Below are positions 6,934 through 18,200 of a stretch of 23,692 bases of DNA, in pieces; positions within the stretch are counted from its first letter, which is position 1; every line of letters starts with the position of its first letter. The notes under the pieces were generated by a model that worked only from the letters and a program-made list of their open reading frames with translations, searched no databases and was not told the origin of the DNA. Location of the stretch: positions 1 to 23,692 of the forward strand of contig CAJUOI010000030.1 of NCBI GenBank assembly GCA_910588615.1, written 5' to 3'. The stretch is from an uncultured Christensenellaceae bacterium (GTDB lineage Bacteria > Bacillota > Clostridia > Christensenellales > Borkfalkiaceae). Both the position numbers and the translations under genes were made by a program.

Positions 6934-7742
6934 TTTGCTATCTCCTCGGCGAGCGTTTCAACGTCGAGCGTGTCATTGACGCCGAAACCGTTCTCGCGCA
7001 GCGTTTTCGAAATGTACCCGATGCGGGGCAGGGAAAGATTGTAGGTCAACAGCTCCTCGTGCCGCTCGAAGATATCCTCGGGCGTCCCCTCCATCACGAT
7101 TTCGCCCTTGTTCATGACGATCGCCCTGTCCGCAAGCAACGCTTCTTCCATAAAGTGCGTGATGAGCACGACGGTGATGTGCTCCTCCTTGTTCAGACGG
7201 CGCACGACCTCCGTAATTTCCCGCCGCCCGCGCGGGTCGAGCATGGCGGTGGATTCGTCTAAAATCATGATGCGGGGCTTTAAGGCGAGCACGCCCGCAA
7301 TGGCGACGCGCTGCTTCTGTCCGCCCGACAGGCGCGACACTGCGGCGTTTCGATACTCCTCCATTCCGACCGCTTTCAACGCGAAGTCGATGCGCCCGCC
7401 GATTTCCTCCCGCGGAAGCGCCACGTTTTCCGCGCCGAACGCCACGTCGTCCTCCACGATGGAAGCGACCGTCTGGTTATCGGGGTTCTGAAAGACGATG
7501 CCCACCATTTTACGGACTTCGTACAAATTTTTATCTTTTAACGTTTTATCGAAAACGCGGATTTCACCCTTGTCCGCAACCAAAAGTCCGTCGGCAAGGC
7601 GCGCAAGCGTGCTCTTTCCGCTTCCGTTATGCCCGAGAACGGCAACAAATTCGCCCTCCTCCACCGAAAAATTGAGATGTTCGAACAGATATTTGCCCTC
7701 TTCATAGGCAAAACTCACGTCCTCGAATGAAATCGCTTTCAT
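6909..7742 (-). CDS. ecfA1: ECF transporter ATPase EcfA1
   Basis: This is the second ECF ATPase, forming a heterodimer with EcfA2 on EcfT. The 277-residue protein has Walker A GHNGSGKST (37-45), the Q-loop V-F-Q-N-P-D-N-Q (83-90), signature L-S-G-G-Q (138-142), Walker B I-M-I-L-D-E (158-163) and the switch His196. The D-E-S-T-A-M-L-D-P stretch after Walker B is typical of EcfA1. It is the first gene of the ecfA1-ecfA2-ecfT-truA unit. It has an SD (GGAG) about 5 bases before the ATG and a well-formed promoter 25-53 bases upstream. Confidence 0.96.
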   Translation of the reverse strand: MKAISFEDVSFAYEEGKYLFEHLNFSVEEGEFVAVLGHNGSGKSTLARLADGLLVADKGEIRVFDKTLKDKNLYEVRKMVGIVFQNPDNQTVASIVEDDVAFGAENVALPREEIGGRIDFALKAVGMEEYRNAAVSRLSGGQKQRVAIAGVLALKPRIMILDESTAMLDPRGRREITEVVRRLNKEEHITVVLITHFMEEALLADRAIVMNKGEIVMEGTPEDIFERHEELLTYNLSLPRIGYISKTLRENGFGVNDTLDVETLAEEIANCVLSRNG

Positions 7743-7766
7743 ATTGCTCCGTTGTTGATCCAGAGT

Positions 7767-7795
7767 ATTATACCAAATTTTAGTGCGTTTTACAA
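7767..7795 (-). promoter_or_regulatory. Promoter of the ecfA1-ecfA2-ecfT-truA operon
   Basis: On the minus strand TTGTAA (7795-7790) and a consensus -10 TATAAT (7772-7767) are separated by 17 bases. The predicted start near 7760 gives a short 5' leader of about 18 nt, leaving no room for a riboswitch downstream of this promoter. Confidence 0.9.
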
Positions 7796-7856
7796 TGAAA
7801 TCCCCATGAAAATTGAAAATTTTTCGAAAATAGGCAAGTTTAACTTTTCTATCCCG

Positions 7857-7929
7857 TCATCGTCCGTACTACGACGGCAGCGATGATATCGCTCCGTAGT
7901 TTGCGGCAGGTACGGTCGGAATAGCCGAC
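7857..7929. repeat. Structured intergenic element with overlapping inverted repeats
   Basis: Three inverted repeats are packed here. One pairs 7857-7862 with 7881-7886 and 7864-7867 with 7874-7877. A second pairs 7868-7873 with 7895-7900 and 7879-7884 with 7888-7893. These two share bases and cannot form together. A third hairpin pairs 7915-7919 with 7925-7929. The element lies between the terminator at 7972-8007 and the ecfA1 promoter, outside both predicted transcripts. Function unknown; a mobile palindromic repeat or a DNA-level structure is possible. Confidence 0.5.
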
Positions 7930-7971
7930 GACGCAATATTAACGTAATTTTATAATCGACCGAAATCACAC

Positions 7972-8007
7972 AAAAGGCTCTTGGATGAAATTATCCAAGA
8001 GCCTTTT
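7972..8007. terminator. Strong intrinsic terminator after the giant surface-protein operon
   Basis: A perfect 15-bp inverted repeat (arms 7972-7986 and 7993-8007, loop GAAATT) begins with AAAA and ends with TTTT. It lies 22 bases past the stop of the 74-residue gene, so it ends the transcript that begins at the giant gene. It is symmetric enough to act in either direction. Confidence 0.9.
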
Positions 8008-8029
8008 ATCATTGCTTTGATTTTGACCG

Positions 8030-8254
8030 TTATAAGTTGTTCAACTCTTCGATGAGCTTTCTCAGCGTTTCGCGCCGTTCGTCGATCAGGTCGGTAAATA
8101 CGCGGAAATACTCTACGTCCGTCGGATTGGGTTCCTGCTTTAAGACGACCGCCTTTAACAGCACCGACTGCGAACGCGCGCGCTTCTTCTCCAGCGCCTC
8201 GATTTCGCTCTCGGTTTCCGCAATTGCCTTCTTCAAATCTCTTTTCTTCGACAT
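8030..8254 (-). CDS. Small charged coiled-coil protein, unknown function
   Basis: I do not recognise this 74-residue protein. It is highly charged, has no signal or membrane segment and is almost wholly helix-favouring. Heptad-like patterns run through K-K-A-I-A-E-T-E-S-E-I-E-A-L-E-K-K (about 8-24) and R-R-E-T-L-R-K-L-I-E-E-L (about 60-71), with a loop containing PNPTD between them, suggesting an antiparallel coiled-coil hairpin. It has a good SD (AGGTGA) before its ATG and starts 8 bases after the stop of the membrane protein upstream. It is the last gene before a strong terminator. These facts support a real gene in one operon with the two surface/membrane genes; a cytoplasmic partner role is only a guess. 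Confidence 0.75.
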   Translation of the reverse strand: MSKKRDLKKAIAETESEIEALEKKRARSQSVLLKAVVLKQEPNPTDVEYFRVFTDLIDERRETLRKLIEELNNL

Positions 8255-8262
8255 GCTTCACC

Positions 8263-9255
8263 TCACTCCACGGATTCGCCCGTGCTCGCGTCCGCCGTAT
8301 CCTCTGCGTTTCCCGCAGTTACCGCTCCGTCGTTTGCCGCAGCCACCTCTTCGGCAAGCGACGCTCCGACTTCGCCCGCATTCACCTCGCGTACTTCGAA
8401 GGTACGGGAAGAATTGGTAACGACGCGCTTGACAAGTCCGCGGTTCATCAATCCCATCGTGCCTTCGTAGGCAACGTAATAATCCTGCGCTTCGAAATTC
8501 GGGTCTTTGCGGATAGCAAGCTCCTTCATTACGGCATCGACCATTTCTCTTGCGTACTTCGCGCGGCGCGCGCTCTTGATACGGAACAGACAGGGCGTGT
8601 CTTCCATGGAAGCCGTCGACGAAACGTCCTCCACCGTGTATTTCGTTCCCGCAAATCCGCTCGGCTCCACCGCAAGCAGCAAGCACAGCGTCTTTCCTCG
8701 GACAACGAACCGCGCAACCGTATTTCTGCCCAAACGGAAAGTTTCCCGCTTCCAGCTGATACGGCTCTTTACTTTCTGATAGGAAAGCAGCTCGTTCTTG
8801 ACCTGCGTATACCATTCCTTGGAATCGTCCTTCAACTGAATGATCTTCGCCATGAAGCTACGGTCGTAATGGACGCGATCTTGTCCCTCCGTAACGAAGG
8901 ACACGTCATCATCGTCCCCGTCCTCTTCGGGTGCGGGCGCGGGCTTCAGGGCTTCCGCAGGCTTGGGCTCCTCGGCGGGCAATCCCTCCATCGTAAGCTG
9001 CTCTGCGGCGGGCTGTTCGGGTTCGGACTCCCCGACGGGCTCGTCGTCCTCTTCCTCCGGTTCCGACGCGCTCTGCGAGGGCGGCGCCATCACCACCTTG
9101 ATGACGGGCGCGCGCTTGCGCAACGCTACGATGAACACGATCCCGAGTACCGTCATAAGCACCAACAGCACGCCGAGCACGACCATCAGTATCAAAAGCA
9201 AAGTCTGATTTTTAATCAAAAGCGAAGCTTGATTTACTGCAAGTAAAGTTAACAT
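8263..9255 (-). CDS. Single-pass membrane protein with acidic linker and predicted cytoplasmic domain
   Basis: No named family is recognised. The 330-residue protein has one strong membrane helix (about 18-45) flanked on its C-terminal side by R-K-R (46-48), which predicts the N-terminus outside and the rest in the cytoplasm. Residues 56-125 are a Pro/Glu/Asp-rich linker. Residues about 130-290 look globular: YDRSFMAKIIQLKDDSKEW, then a basic patch S-R-I-S-W-K-R-E-T-F-R (165-174) and I-K-S-A-R-R-A-K-Y-A-R (226-236). A low-complexity Ala/Glu tail ends the protein. Its ATG lies inside the last codons of the giant gene (7-base overlap, 9249-9255), with an AGGAGG SD at 9264-9269. Translation of the two is therefore probably coupled, and a role in anchoring or signalling for the giant protein is inferred. 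Confidence 0.88.
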   Translation of the reverse strand: MLTLLAVNQASLLIKNQTLLLILMVVLGVLLVLMTVLGIVFIVALRKRAPVIKVVMAPPSQSASEPEEEDDEPVGESEPEQPAAEQLTMEGLPAEEPKPAEALKPAPAPEEDGDDDDVSFVTEGQDRVHYDRSFMAKIIQLKDDSKEWYTQVKNELLSYQKVKSRISWKRETFRLGRNTVARFVVRGKTLCLLLAVEPSGFAGTKYTVEDVSSTASMEDTPCLFRIKSARRAKYAREMVDAVMKELAIRKDPNFEAQDYYVAYEGTMGLMNRGLVKRVVTNSSRTFEVREVNAGEVGASLAEEVAAANDGAVTAGNAEDTADASTGESVE

Positions 9256-12200
9256 TCTCTATACCTCCTGATTGCATAATAAATGACTACTACGGTAAAG
9301 ATTGCCACCAAGCATCCGAGCACGATGTCCACGATCAAGAACGTGGTGTCGTAAGCGGGCGCTACGGTGAATGCATATTCGGCGGTAAGAGTTTCGTAAC
9401 CGTCGAGGGCGAGTTCGGCGTACATGATGTAGCTGCCTTCCTCCGTGGGTCTTTCGGTGAATCTTACATCGGGCGCGTCCGCGCGGGCGTAAGAATATTT
9501 GATGTGTTCCGAACCGATCAGCGCCGCCGCCGTCGGATCGTTGGGCGCGAACTCCGCCGTCCATTCCTTAATGCTCGGAGCACTTACCCAGCTGTTGGGG
9601 GAAAGCTCTACCGTGAAGTCTGCATATTTGCTGATTTCTCCGCAGAACAACGCGGTTGCCGTAGCGACGAGACGGTACTGACCGGGAGCTGAAGGCAATG
9701 CGTCGCTGACTTCGCCCGTGCCGAGGTTGATAAACGAGTAGGTAACTTTACCCTCGAGAACTTCCGCGGAATGCGCGCCCCAGCCCTCGTTTGCCCTGTC
9801 GCCGAGATACAGCAAGGTATCGATGCGGGGGTCTTGCGTAAAGCGGTTGGCGCGTTCGTAAATGTCGAACTCGATTGCCCTCTGCGGCTCGAGCTTATCG
9901 GAAGCAACGCCCTCTCTTTCCGCATATGCAAACATAAAGTAGTGTCCGGGCGCCATGGGAAGATACCAATCCTTGAAGTACGTTGTACCCTTGTCGATCC
10001 TGACGAAGTAATCGGACGCCGCCGTAATTTCCTCGCCCCTTTCGTACTTGCCTGTCAATGCGTTCAGCTCACCCTTATAGAACACGAAGTAAGGCAGTCC
10101 GCGGGCGGGTTTTCCGATGGGCAGATAGCTGTCGAGGATCTCCTCTTTATCCGTCGTTGCCGTCCAGTAGGAAATCGCGGGGTTGACGGTCCAGTAATTG
10201 ACTTCGTCCGACGAACCCTGAACGAAAATCTGGAAGCGCATCGAACCGCGAAGCGATTTGTCGCTCTGCGTTCCCTGATACTTGCCCTCCGCCGCGGGGA
10301 CCTCCGCCGTCATGGTGTACCAGCCGATTTCGGCAAGATTGAGCTTGTTGATTTTAACGACGTACTTACCCTCCGTCTCATCGTAATAGCTGTAATAGTA
10401 AAGGATGTTGCTGCCTTCCTGCGTAATGCTGATCGTAACGTATCCATACTGCGCTTCCGCAACGGGAGAATTTACTTTTTCGTCCCACTGGTTGAGAGCC
10501 CAAGGCACCACCGACGGAATCGTCGTCCACGTGTTCGTGGCAACGGTGATAACGAAATCCACCTCCTCGTGAACGGGCAGGTAATTCTCCGTTTCGGAGA
10601 CGCTTGCGCGCAACTTATAGGTTGCCGCCGTCAGCTTGTTGAGATAGGGAACGAACTTCTCTTCCACCAGCCGTTCGCCGAACACGTCTACGAGCTTCAT
10701 GCCTTCGAGCCGTTGTCCTTCGATTTCGACGACTTCGCCTCTGCCGTTCAGCACAGCAAAGGTTACTTCACCCTCCTCCGCAGTTGCCGCAAAGCGGTTG
10801 ACAGTACGGTCGAACCGTTCCCAAACCCAACCGTTCGCACTGATATGCTCAATAAAGAATCCGCTCGCTTTATCGATCGTAATCTTTACGTCCTGCGTGA
10901 TCGTCTGATAATTCGGCGCTTTCCCTTCGGGCGTATCTTCTTTCGCGATGAATCTGACGATATAACTGCCCGCCGCCGTAGGCATTTCGGAAAGCTTGCT
11001 CGTACCGTCCGCACCGAAATACTCCAACGTGATTTTGCTGCCGAACGCATCTGCCGCGGAAAACGTTACCGACGTGCCGTACGTCCAGACGTAAGCCCGC
11101 TTCGCGCTTCCTTCCTCTTCCTTCACGCCGTTGCCCTCAATTACGGGATCCTTCGTCCAGCGGTTCGCCGCCGCTTCGATCACGAAGTCCTTACCCTTGG
11201 ACAGCTGATTCCAGTTGGCGCCCGCAGGTGCGGTAACCGTGATCGTGTACGTTCCGACGTCAAGCGATTTCAGCGCGCTGTTGATGCTCCTGATTGCGCT
11301 CTCGCCGCCGTCGCCGCCGTTCTCCGTGCCGTAATTTACGGTAATGTAATACGTTGCGCTTGCCGCACCCTGCTTACGGATCTCAACGAATACGGTGTCG
11401 CCGTACACGGGAACTGCTTTGTTCCAGGTAACGGCGCTGCCCCACGCCCACGTTGCGTTTGCGCGCACCGTTGCTTCGGGAATATTCAGCGAACTATCCG
11501 CCGTCCAACCGTTCTTCCAACTGTTGGTCGCCGCCTCGATATCGACTCGAATGGTAGTATCCGCCAAACCTTCGTATTCATTCGTCCCCGTAACGGATAC
11601 TGTAATATTGTACGCGCCCGCATTCTGCTCCTTCAAATAACCGACGATACCGGCGTAATCGTAATCCGTTCCGTTGTAATTATAAACGACTTTGCCGCGA
11701 TCCGCCTTAATTTCCGTAAAGTCCGAAAGATCGTTTCCGCCCTCCGTCGCAGCGAGCCAGCTGCCGCTGACTCTGTTGTGTGCGGGCAAGCCTTGGAATG
11801 CGTTACCCAAACGGGTGATCGTCAGCGAAGTATCCGCAGAGATTGCCGTATAATTGCAGGACACGCCTACGTATGCACGGATAATGAAGCTGCCGTAACC
11901 GATCTCCTGTAATGCCTTCAGTAAATCCGCGTATGTTAACTCATTGTAACCGTCCCCGATGCTTCCCTGACTGCTGTTAAGAACGGAGAACATAACGTTC
12001 GTTCCGCTTGCCGCCACGGGGCGGACGAAGTCAGTAAGAGCGCCGATATCCGTCAAATCCCGCAAAGCCGTATAATCTATGGAAATGCTTGCCGCGGGCT
12101 TACCGCCCTGACTCCATGCGTTTTCGGCGCGCGTTACGTTGAATACGACGAGGTACGAAGCCTCTTCCGAATAAAACGCGCCGTACGTTGCGCCTGCGGG

Positions 12201-15200
12201 ATTCCACGCGCGCAGAACGTAAGAGCCTGCGGGAAGAGTTTTGATATATTTGGCAATGTCGGCTGCCGACCGCTTCGTTCCCGCCTCCTTTCCGCCGACG
12301 GAATTTTTGTCGTTGTCCTGTCCTGTTACGCTGTACAGCACGCTGCCCGTGCCGTACTTGGTTTCGCCCGCTCTGAAATCGGAGGCCGCGAACTGCCCGT
12401 ATACGAACGAGAGCACGTTGGGCGTAAGCGTCTGGTTTCCTTCCGTCTTCCACTCGTTATTCGCAGGAGAAACCGTAAATTTTGCGGTGCCTTCTATGGG
12501 AGCAAGGTTTTCACCGCTCGGAGCGTTTGCAAGCAGCAGGTACTTTCCCGGTCTTAACACGTTCAAAAGCTTTGCAACGGTATCGGATACGATCTTCATG
12601 TCCGAACCTTCGACCGTAATCAGAGTAAATCCTTTTTCATTAAACTCTGTAAGCCCCGAAACGTTTGCGGTAAAATCGCTCTCTTTTAAGGGAAGGCCCG
12701 TTTGACTGCCGTCGTCAACGGTAATTTTAAACGTTACCTCCCGGTTGCTGCGCGCAGAGCCGCTGAACAGGTTTGCGTTGATATCGTATCCGTTCCAAGC
12801 CCAAGGAATAACGCCCGGCATATTTACCCATGCGTTTTCGGCTTGGTTAATCGCAAACTTGCAGTAGCCTACCAACACCGCATAGTTGTCTGTTGCGTCA
12901 ACGACCGCCTTTAACCAATAGGTATCGGCAGCCATGGGAAGGTTTTCCGTCCACGACTTCTCGGAAATCGGTTCCTTAACGCTTTCGCCAACTTCTTCCG
13001 CCGCAACCGCCGCATAGTAATATTTGACGGTATTGGCGCCGTATTTCGCCTCACTCGTCGGCTGCGCAGTCGTGCCATCGTAGTCCCAGCCCTGAATACG
13101 GGGCGTCGTCGTCCAAGCGTTCGTAGCCTGCGTTACGGTAAATTGAACTCTTCCGCTGTTGAGCTCGTCGTAGTTTTCGCTGTAAGCAACGGTTGCCACC
13201 ATATAGTAATAATCGTTTCCGCTTACGACGTCTAAACCGATGATTCGGTTATAGAGCGCGCTGAGTTCGCTTTCGAGCAGCTGTCTGTTCTCGCCGATAA
13301 GATTGAGCGTATAGGTAAACTCTTCCGCCTCACTCTCTATGCCGCCGTTTACCGTAACTTTATATACGGAAATGACGACGCTTTCGCCGTGCACGGGAAT
13401 GGGCGCAACGAACGAGAAGTTTGCGTTGACAAACTGGTCATACCCGTTGACCGTCTTGTTGTCCCACGTCCATTTATTCGTTGTTCCGTTTTTCGCGGTA
13501 AGACCGAGGCTCTGCGTCCAATCGTTGCTCGTCCGTTTCACCGTAAGTCTTACCGTGCGGGTCAACCCCGAATATTCGCCGTCAGCTTCCACCGACGCGA
13601 TAATCGTGTGCGCCGTACCCTGCGCCGTTGCGCTGAGCGTAGACAGATATTTATTTAATTTATCGGTGAAGGTCGCACCTTCGAGGTTCTTGATATCTTC
13701 CGTAACGTTGCGTCCGTTTACGGTGATCTTCAACGTACCGTGGTTCTGGTTAAAGACGATAGCCTGATTCTTGCCTGCGCCGACGCCCGCTTCGTAAATC
13801 CATTCGACGTCCTCATTATCGGCGGTGGTATCGTCGCTCCAACCGTTTGCGGCGCGGCTGACCACGAAAAGCACGGTTGCCGTTTCGGGCGCGTAATAGA
13901 CGTCGTTTCCCGCAATGGACGCCGTAACGGTATAAGTACCGGGCAACAGTTTGTTGAGCGCTGCGATCAATGCGTCAAATACCTTCTCTGCCGCAACGGC
14001 GGGCAGCCATTCCGTATTGATAAAGGTTTGCGGATCGATCGGCTTGCCATCCACCGTTTTCCCGCTGAGGGTGTAACTGATTTCGTCGTTGCCGTATTGA
14101 GCCACGGGTCTTTCGATCGTAACCTTGCTGCCCGCTTGGTTTACTTTCTCGCCGTAGACCCACTCGTTGCCTTCGAAGGGCGTCGTCCAGCCGTTCGGAT
14201 TAGGCGTAAGCGTAATCGTAAAAGAGGTTTCGAGCGGTTCGTAATTCTTTTTATACAGATTCCATGCGCCCGTCAACGCATCCGAAGAACCCGCAGGCGC
14301 TTCGCCGACGCCGATACGCGCGATTACGGTATAGGTGCCGTTGGTGAGCGCGGCAATCGCATCCCGTATCCCATCCGCGGTATAGGTTCCGCGGGACGTG
14401 CCGTCCAGATTTTTGATTTCGTAACGAACGAGCGACTGACCGTTGATTCCGAAAACCCGTGCTTGGGGAACAACGAGCTTTTCAATATCGACTTTACCGG
14501 TTCCGACATAGTTCGTGATAGCGTCTTTATTCGTCCAATCGTTGACCGTTCTTTCAATGACGACGGTACAGTTGCTGACCAGCCCGTTATAATTACCGTT
14601 TTCGCCCGCTTCCACAGAGAAGCGAAGCGTATATCTTCCCGCCGCCAGATCCTGACCTGTAAGATACTCATTCAGACTTTCGGCGTCCCGATAGGTCAAC
14701 GACGCACCGTTAAACGACACCTGTACCGCGCCGATGACGGCAGAGGCAAACTCTACGTTAATTTGCAGACGATCCGAAAGCGTATCGTCGCCGCGCTTAT
14801 ACGTCCAGGTATATCCGTCCGTCCACTGCGCCGCGCTCACGTTGTCCGTAGCCCTCCAGACGTTGTTGACCGCTCTGATGAACATACGCACCGTGCCGCC
14901 CTTCAGACCGATATAGTCGAGCGTATCGGCTACGGAATAAGTAATGACGTAGTCGCCCGTGTTCAACGTTTTGACGAAATCGGACAGCGTTCCTTCGATT
15001 TCGTATTCGGTGCCGCGGCTGTCCGTGATTTTAATTGCAATCGGCGCTTTTACGCCTGCGCCCGTAATCGACGGCGTGGGCACTTCGATCTCACCGTAGG
15101 CGCCGTCGTATTCCGTCTTTTCGAAATCAACGTCCCAAACAAGCTGCGCACGCTCCACAACGACCGTTACGGTATAAATAAGCGTTGCATAGTTCTCATT

Positions 15201-18200
15201 CGAAGGCGAAAACGTTGCTTCGATCGTGTAAGTCCCCGCTATCGCCTTGCCCGTTGTATCGTTCATCCAAGCGTAAACTTCCGTAACGCTCGAACGGGTC
15301 GTAGGATTGATAGCTTCGTCCTTATAATTCTTATATTGCAGCGTATAGGTCGTCGTTCCTTCTTTGCCCACGGGAAGCGTTACGTTGCCTGCGCCGAAGG
15401 ACAGAGCGTCGGTATAGACAAACTCGTGCTTGTGCTCGTTGGCAGCAAGTCCGGGAAGGACGCTTTCATTCGCCCAGTAGCTCGGTAAACCGTTTACGCG
15501 AATCGTTCTCTTAACGCTCAACCCGTTGTATTTGCCCGCCTCGCCGATCACGACGGTATAGAATACGTATTCGCCCTTGCTAAGGCTGTTTGCCCAAGCG
15601 TTCAAACCGTCAATATCTTTAACGGTCGATCCGTTGAACGTAATCGTGCCCGTGCCGTCTTCATTCAGGGAGTACACAACGGTACCGAAATCCGCTTCCG
15701 CGTCCGCAATTTTATTCTCCAAATCGGTTCCGTACACTCTCGTATATACTTCGTTGGCTGCGGGCGCGGGATTCTTCCAACCATTCGTCGCCGCATTGAT
15801 CTTGACGGTAAACATATTTCCCGTCAGGCTTTCGTAATTCGTTGCGGGATCGTTCTGCCCCGCCACCGTCTTAACGTTGACGAAAACTTTATATTCGCCC
15901 TCTGTCGCCTCGGTCTGCAAGAATTGCAACAAAGTTTCGAAAGTACCGTAAGTGGTGTTGTTTAAGGTGTATTCAAGCGTAACTTCCGCACCGTCCACGT
16001 CGCTTACCGTCGGTTTGACGAGCGTCTGCGCGGAATGGTCTTTATCGTCCCACTCCCAAGTAGCGCCCGCAGGATTCGTACCCCACGTATAAGATGCCTT
16101 GCTTATCGTAAAGGACACGGTTTCGTCAATCGGGGTATAGTTCGCAAAGCCGACCTCAATTCTTACTTCGTACGTCCCTGCGTTCAGCCCGTACAGCGTG
16201 TTGCAAACGGTGGAAATATCCGCAATCGCAGTCCAGTTTGTGTCGCCGCTTTTGCGGTAGCCGTATTTGACCGCAGCGTCGGCTTCCGCCAACTCGCCGG
16301 AAAGTACTTTGCCCACCTCTGCCAAGGTAAATAGCTTGTCGGCGGCGCCCCAAGTCCAGCCGTCCGTAGAAGCGTTCGTAAACGTGAATTCCGCTTCCGT
16401 TACGGTAATGCGCGACGGGCGGGTTTCGTAGGTGTAGTTGTCGTTATCCGCCGTATCGACGAACACGGTAACGTCGTAAACGCCGACGCTCAGCTTCCGA
16501 AGCGTATCGAGCAAATCTTCTTTTCCGACCGTAATCTCCGTAAACTGCGTACCGCTCGCGCCTTGAATCGTATACCGTATTTTAAGCGTTTCGGGCGGGT
16601 TTACCGCTGCGTTATACAAAGCCGTCGCCTCGATTTCCTCCACGGCAACGCCCCACTTCCACGTAAGCGTCAACTCGGGCGCGATTGCCCAGTGGCCGCT
16701 ACCGCGGGCGATCTCGAAGATTGCCGTATGAACGAGGGGCAGATAGTTCTTATCCCCGTCGACGGACACGGTAACGACCATGGCGTACGTGCCGTAACCC
16801 GCCGAAGCAAGATCGGTAACCTCTTGCGCGGTGGCGACCCATTCGCCGTTGACGTTTTCCGCCTTGAAATATTTCGTTGTTATGCTTGCGCCTTCCTTCA
16901 CAACGGGATTTGCCGAAGTAGCCGAATGAGGCGTATCACCGTACGTCCAGCCCGTGATCGTGGGCGGCGTATTATTTTCCCATGCGTTGGCAGCCTTGGT
17001 TACGATAAAGCGCACCTCGTGCGTAAGCGCGTCGTAATTTTCCGTCTTTGCAATCGAAGCGACCAGAACGTACCTGCCCGCGCCCAAAGAATTCAGTTTT
17101 AAAACCAATTCCCCCGCAGTAAACGCCGTCTTTGTTTCACCGCCTTCAAGCGTTTCGCTTAAAGCATACGAACCCTGAATGATATTGCCTTCTTCGTTTA
17201 CGTTCAAAACGGAATACCGCAGCGTATCCGTGCCGTACAGCGCGTCGGCGTCGCCCAATAATCCTGCGTCGAAACCGTTGTACGTCCAGCCCGTGATCGA
17301 CGGGATTTTTCCCTCCGTCCAGGTATTGCCCGTGCCCGTTACGTCAAAGGAAGCGTAGAGGAAGAGCTCGGTATAATTATCAGCCCCCGCGGCAAACGCC
17401 GCGAAGTAGTAAGTACCGAAGGTGAGCCCGTTAAGGTAATCCTTTACGTCGTTGATCGAAGTAAAGGATTTTCCGCCGAGAGCGTCAAACTCCGTCTTCT
17501 TGGTAGGCACGCTCGTCGGTACGGCGTTCAAAATAGCATAGTAGACGGTGCCTCCTTCCTCGGGATAGGTAGGAACGCCCGCAAGGAAGTTCGAGGTTAC
17601 GAACCCGTGGTACGGGTAGGAAGTCAGGCGGGGCTGCGTTGTCCAACTGTTGGTAAGCCGGGTTACGAGGAAGGAAATGCGCTGTTCGAGCGCACCGTAG
17701 TTTCCCTGCGCATCTTCGGAAAGCGATGCAACGAGCGTATAGGTATCAACGGCGAGCTCGTCCAGATACGCAATGTCTGCCGCGGAAAGCGCGCCGCCGA
17801 TTACCGTAAGCGTTTTTAACGAAGTATTGGGCAGATCGCCGAAGGTGCAGTCGCCTTGGTACAGCGTATAAACGACCGTCCGTTCGGCACCGAACGTAGG
17901 AACGCCCGCGCGGAAGTTGGAGTCGGAAAACGCCCGATACGTCCAGCCCGTTAAGCCGGGCTGGGTTTCCCAGGTATTGACCGCCGACGAGATTTTGAAC
18001 TCAAGCGACGAATCTTTGATTTCTTCGTAATAATCGGTACCGCCGATGGAGGTATGCAATATATACGAGCCCGCAGCAAGGCCGCCAAGAATCTCCGCTA
18101 CGGTTTTGCTCTTGCCGTCGACGGTAACGGTGTCGTTTACCGTCTTGAAATTCCCCGTGATCGTTTCCCCTGCTTCATTTGCGATATAATAGGTAATTTC

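Noticed and set aside
7950..8261. 103-codon minus-strand frame overlapping the 74-residue gene
   Set aside because: It reads through the terminator at 7972-8007 and has a random-looking Arg/Gly-rich composition; the other frame has the SD and an ordered coiled-coil pattern.
9771..11912. A 713-codon open frame on the plus strand, opposite the giant gene; similar long frames at 13740-15488 and 18825-20288
   Set aside because: Their sequences are Arg/Val/Phe-rich without family-like motifs and lie antisense to a gene with clear domains, SD and promoter. Long antisense frames are expected where codon choice in the sense gene avoids stops on the other strand.
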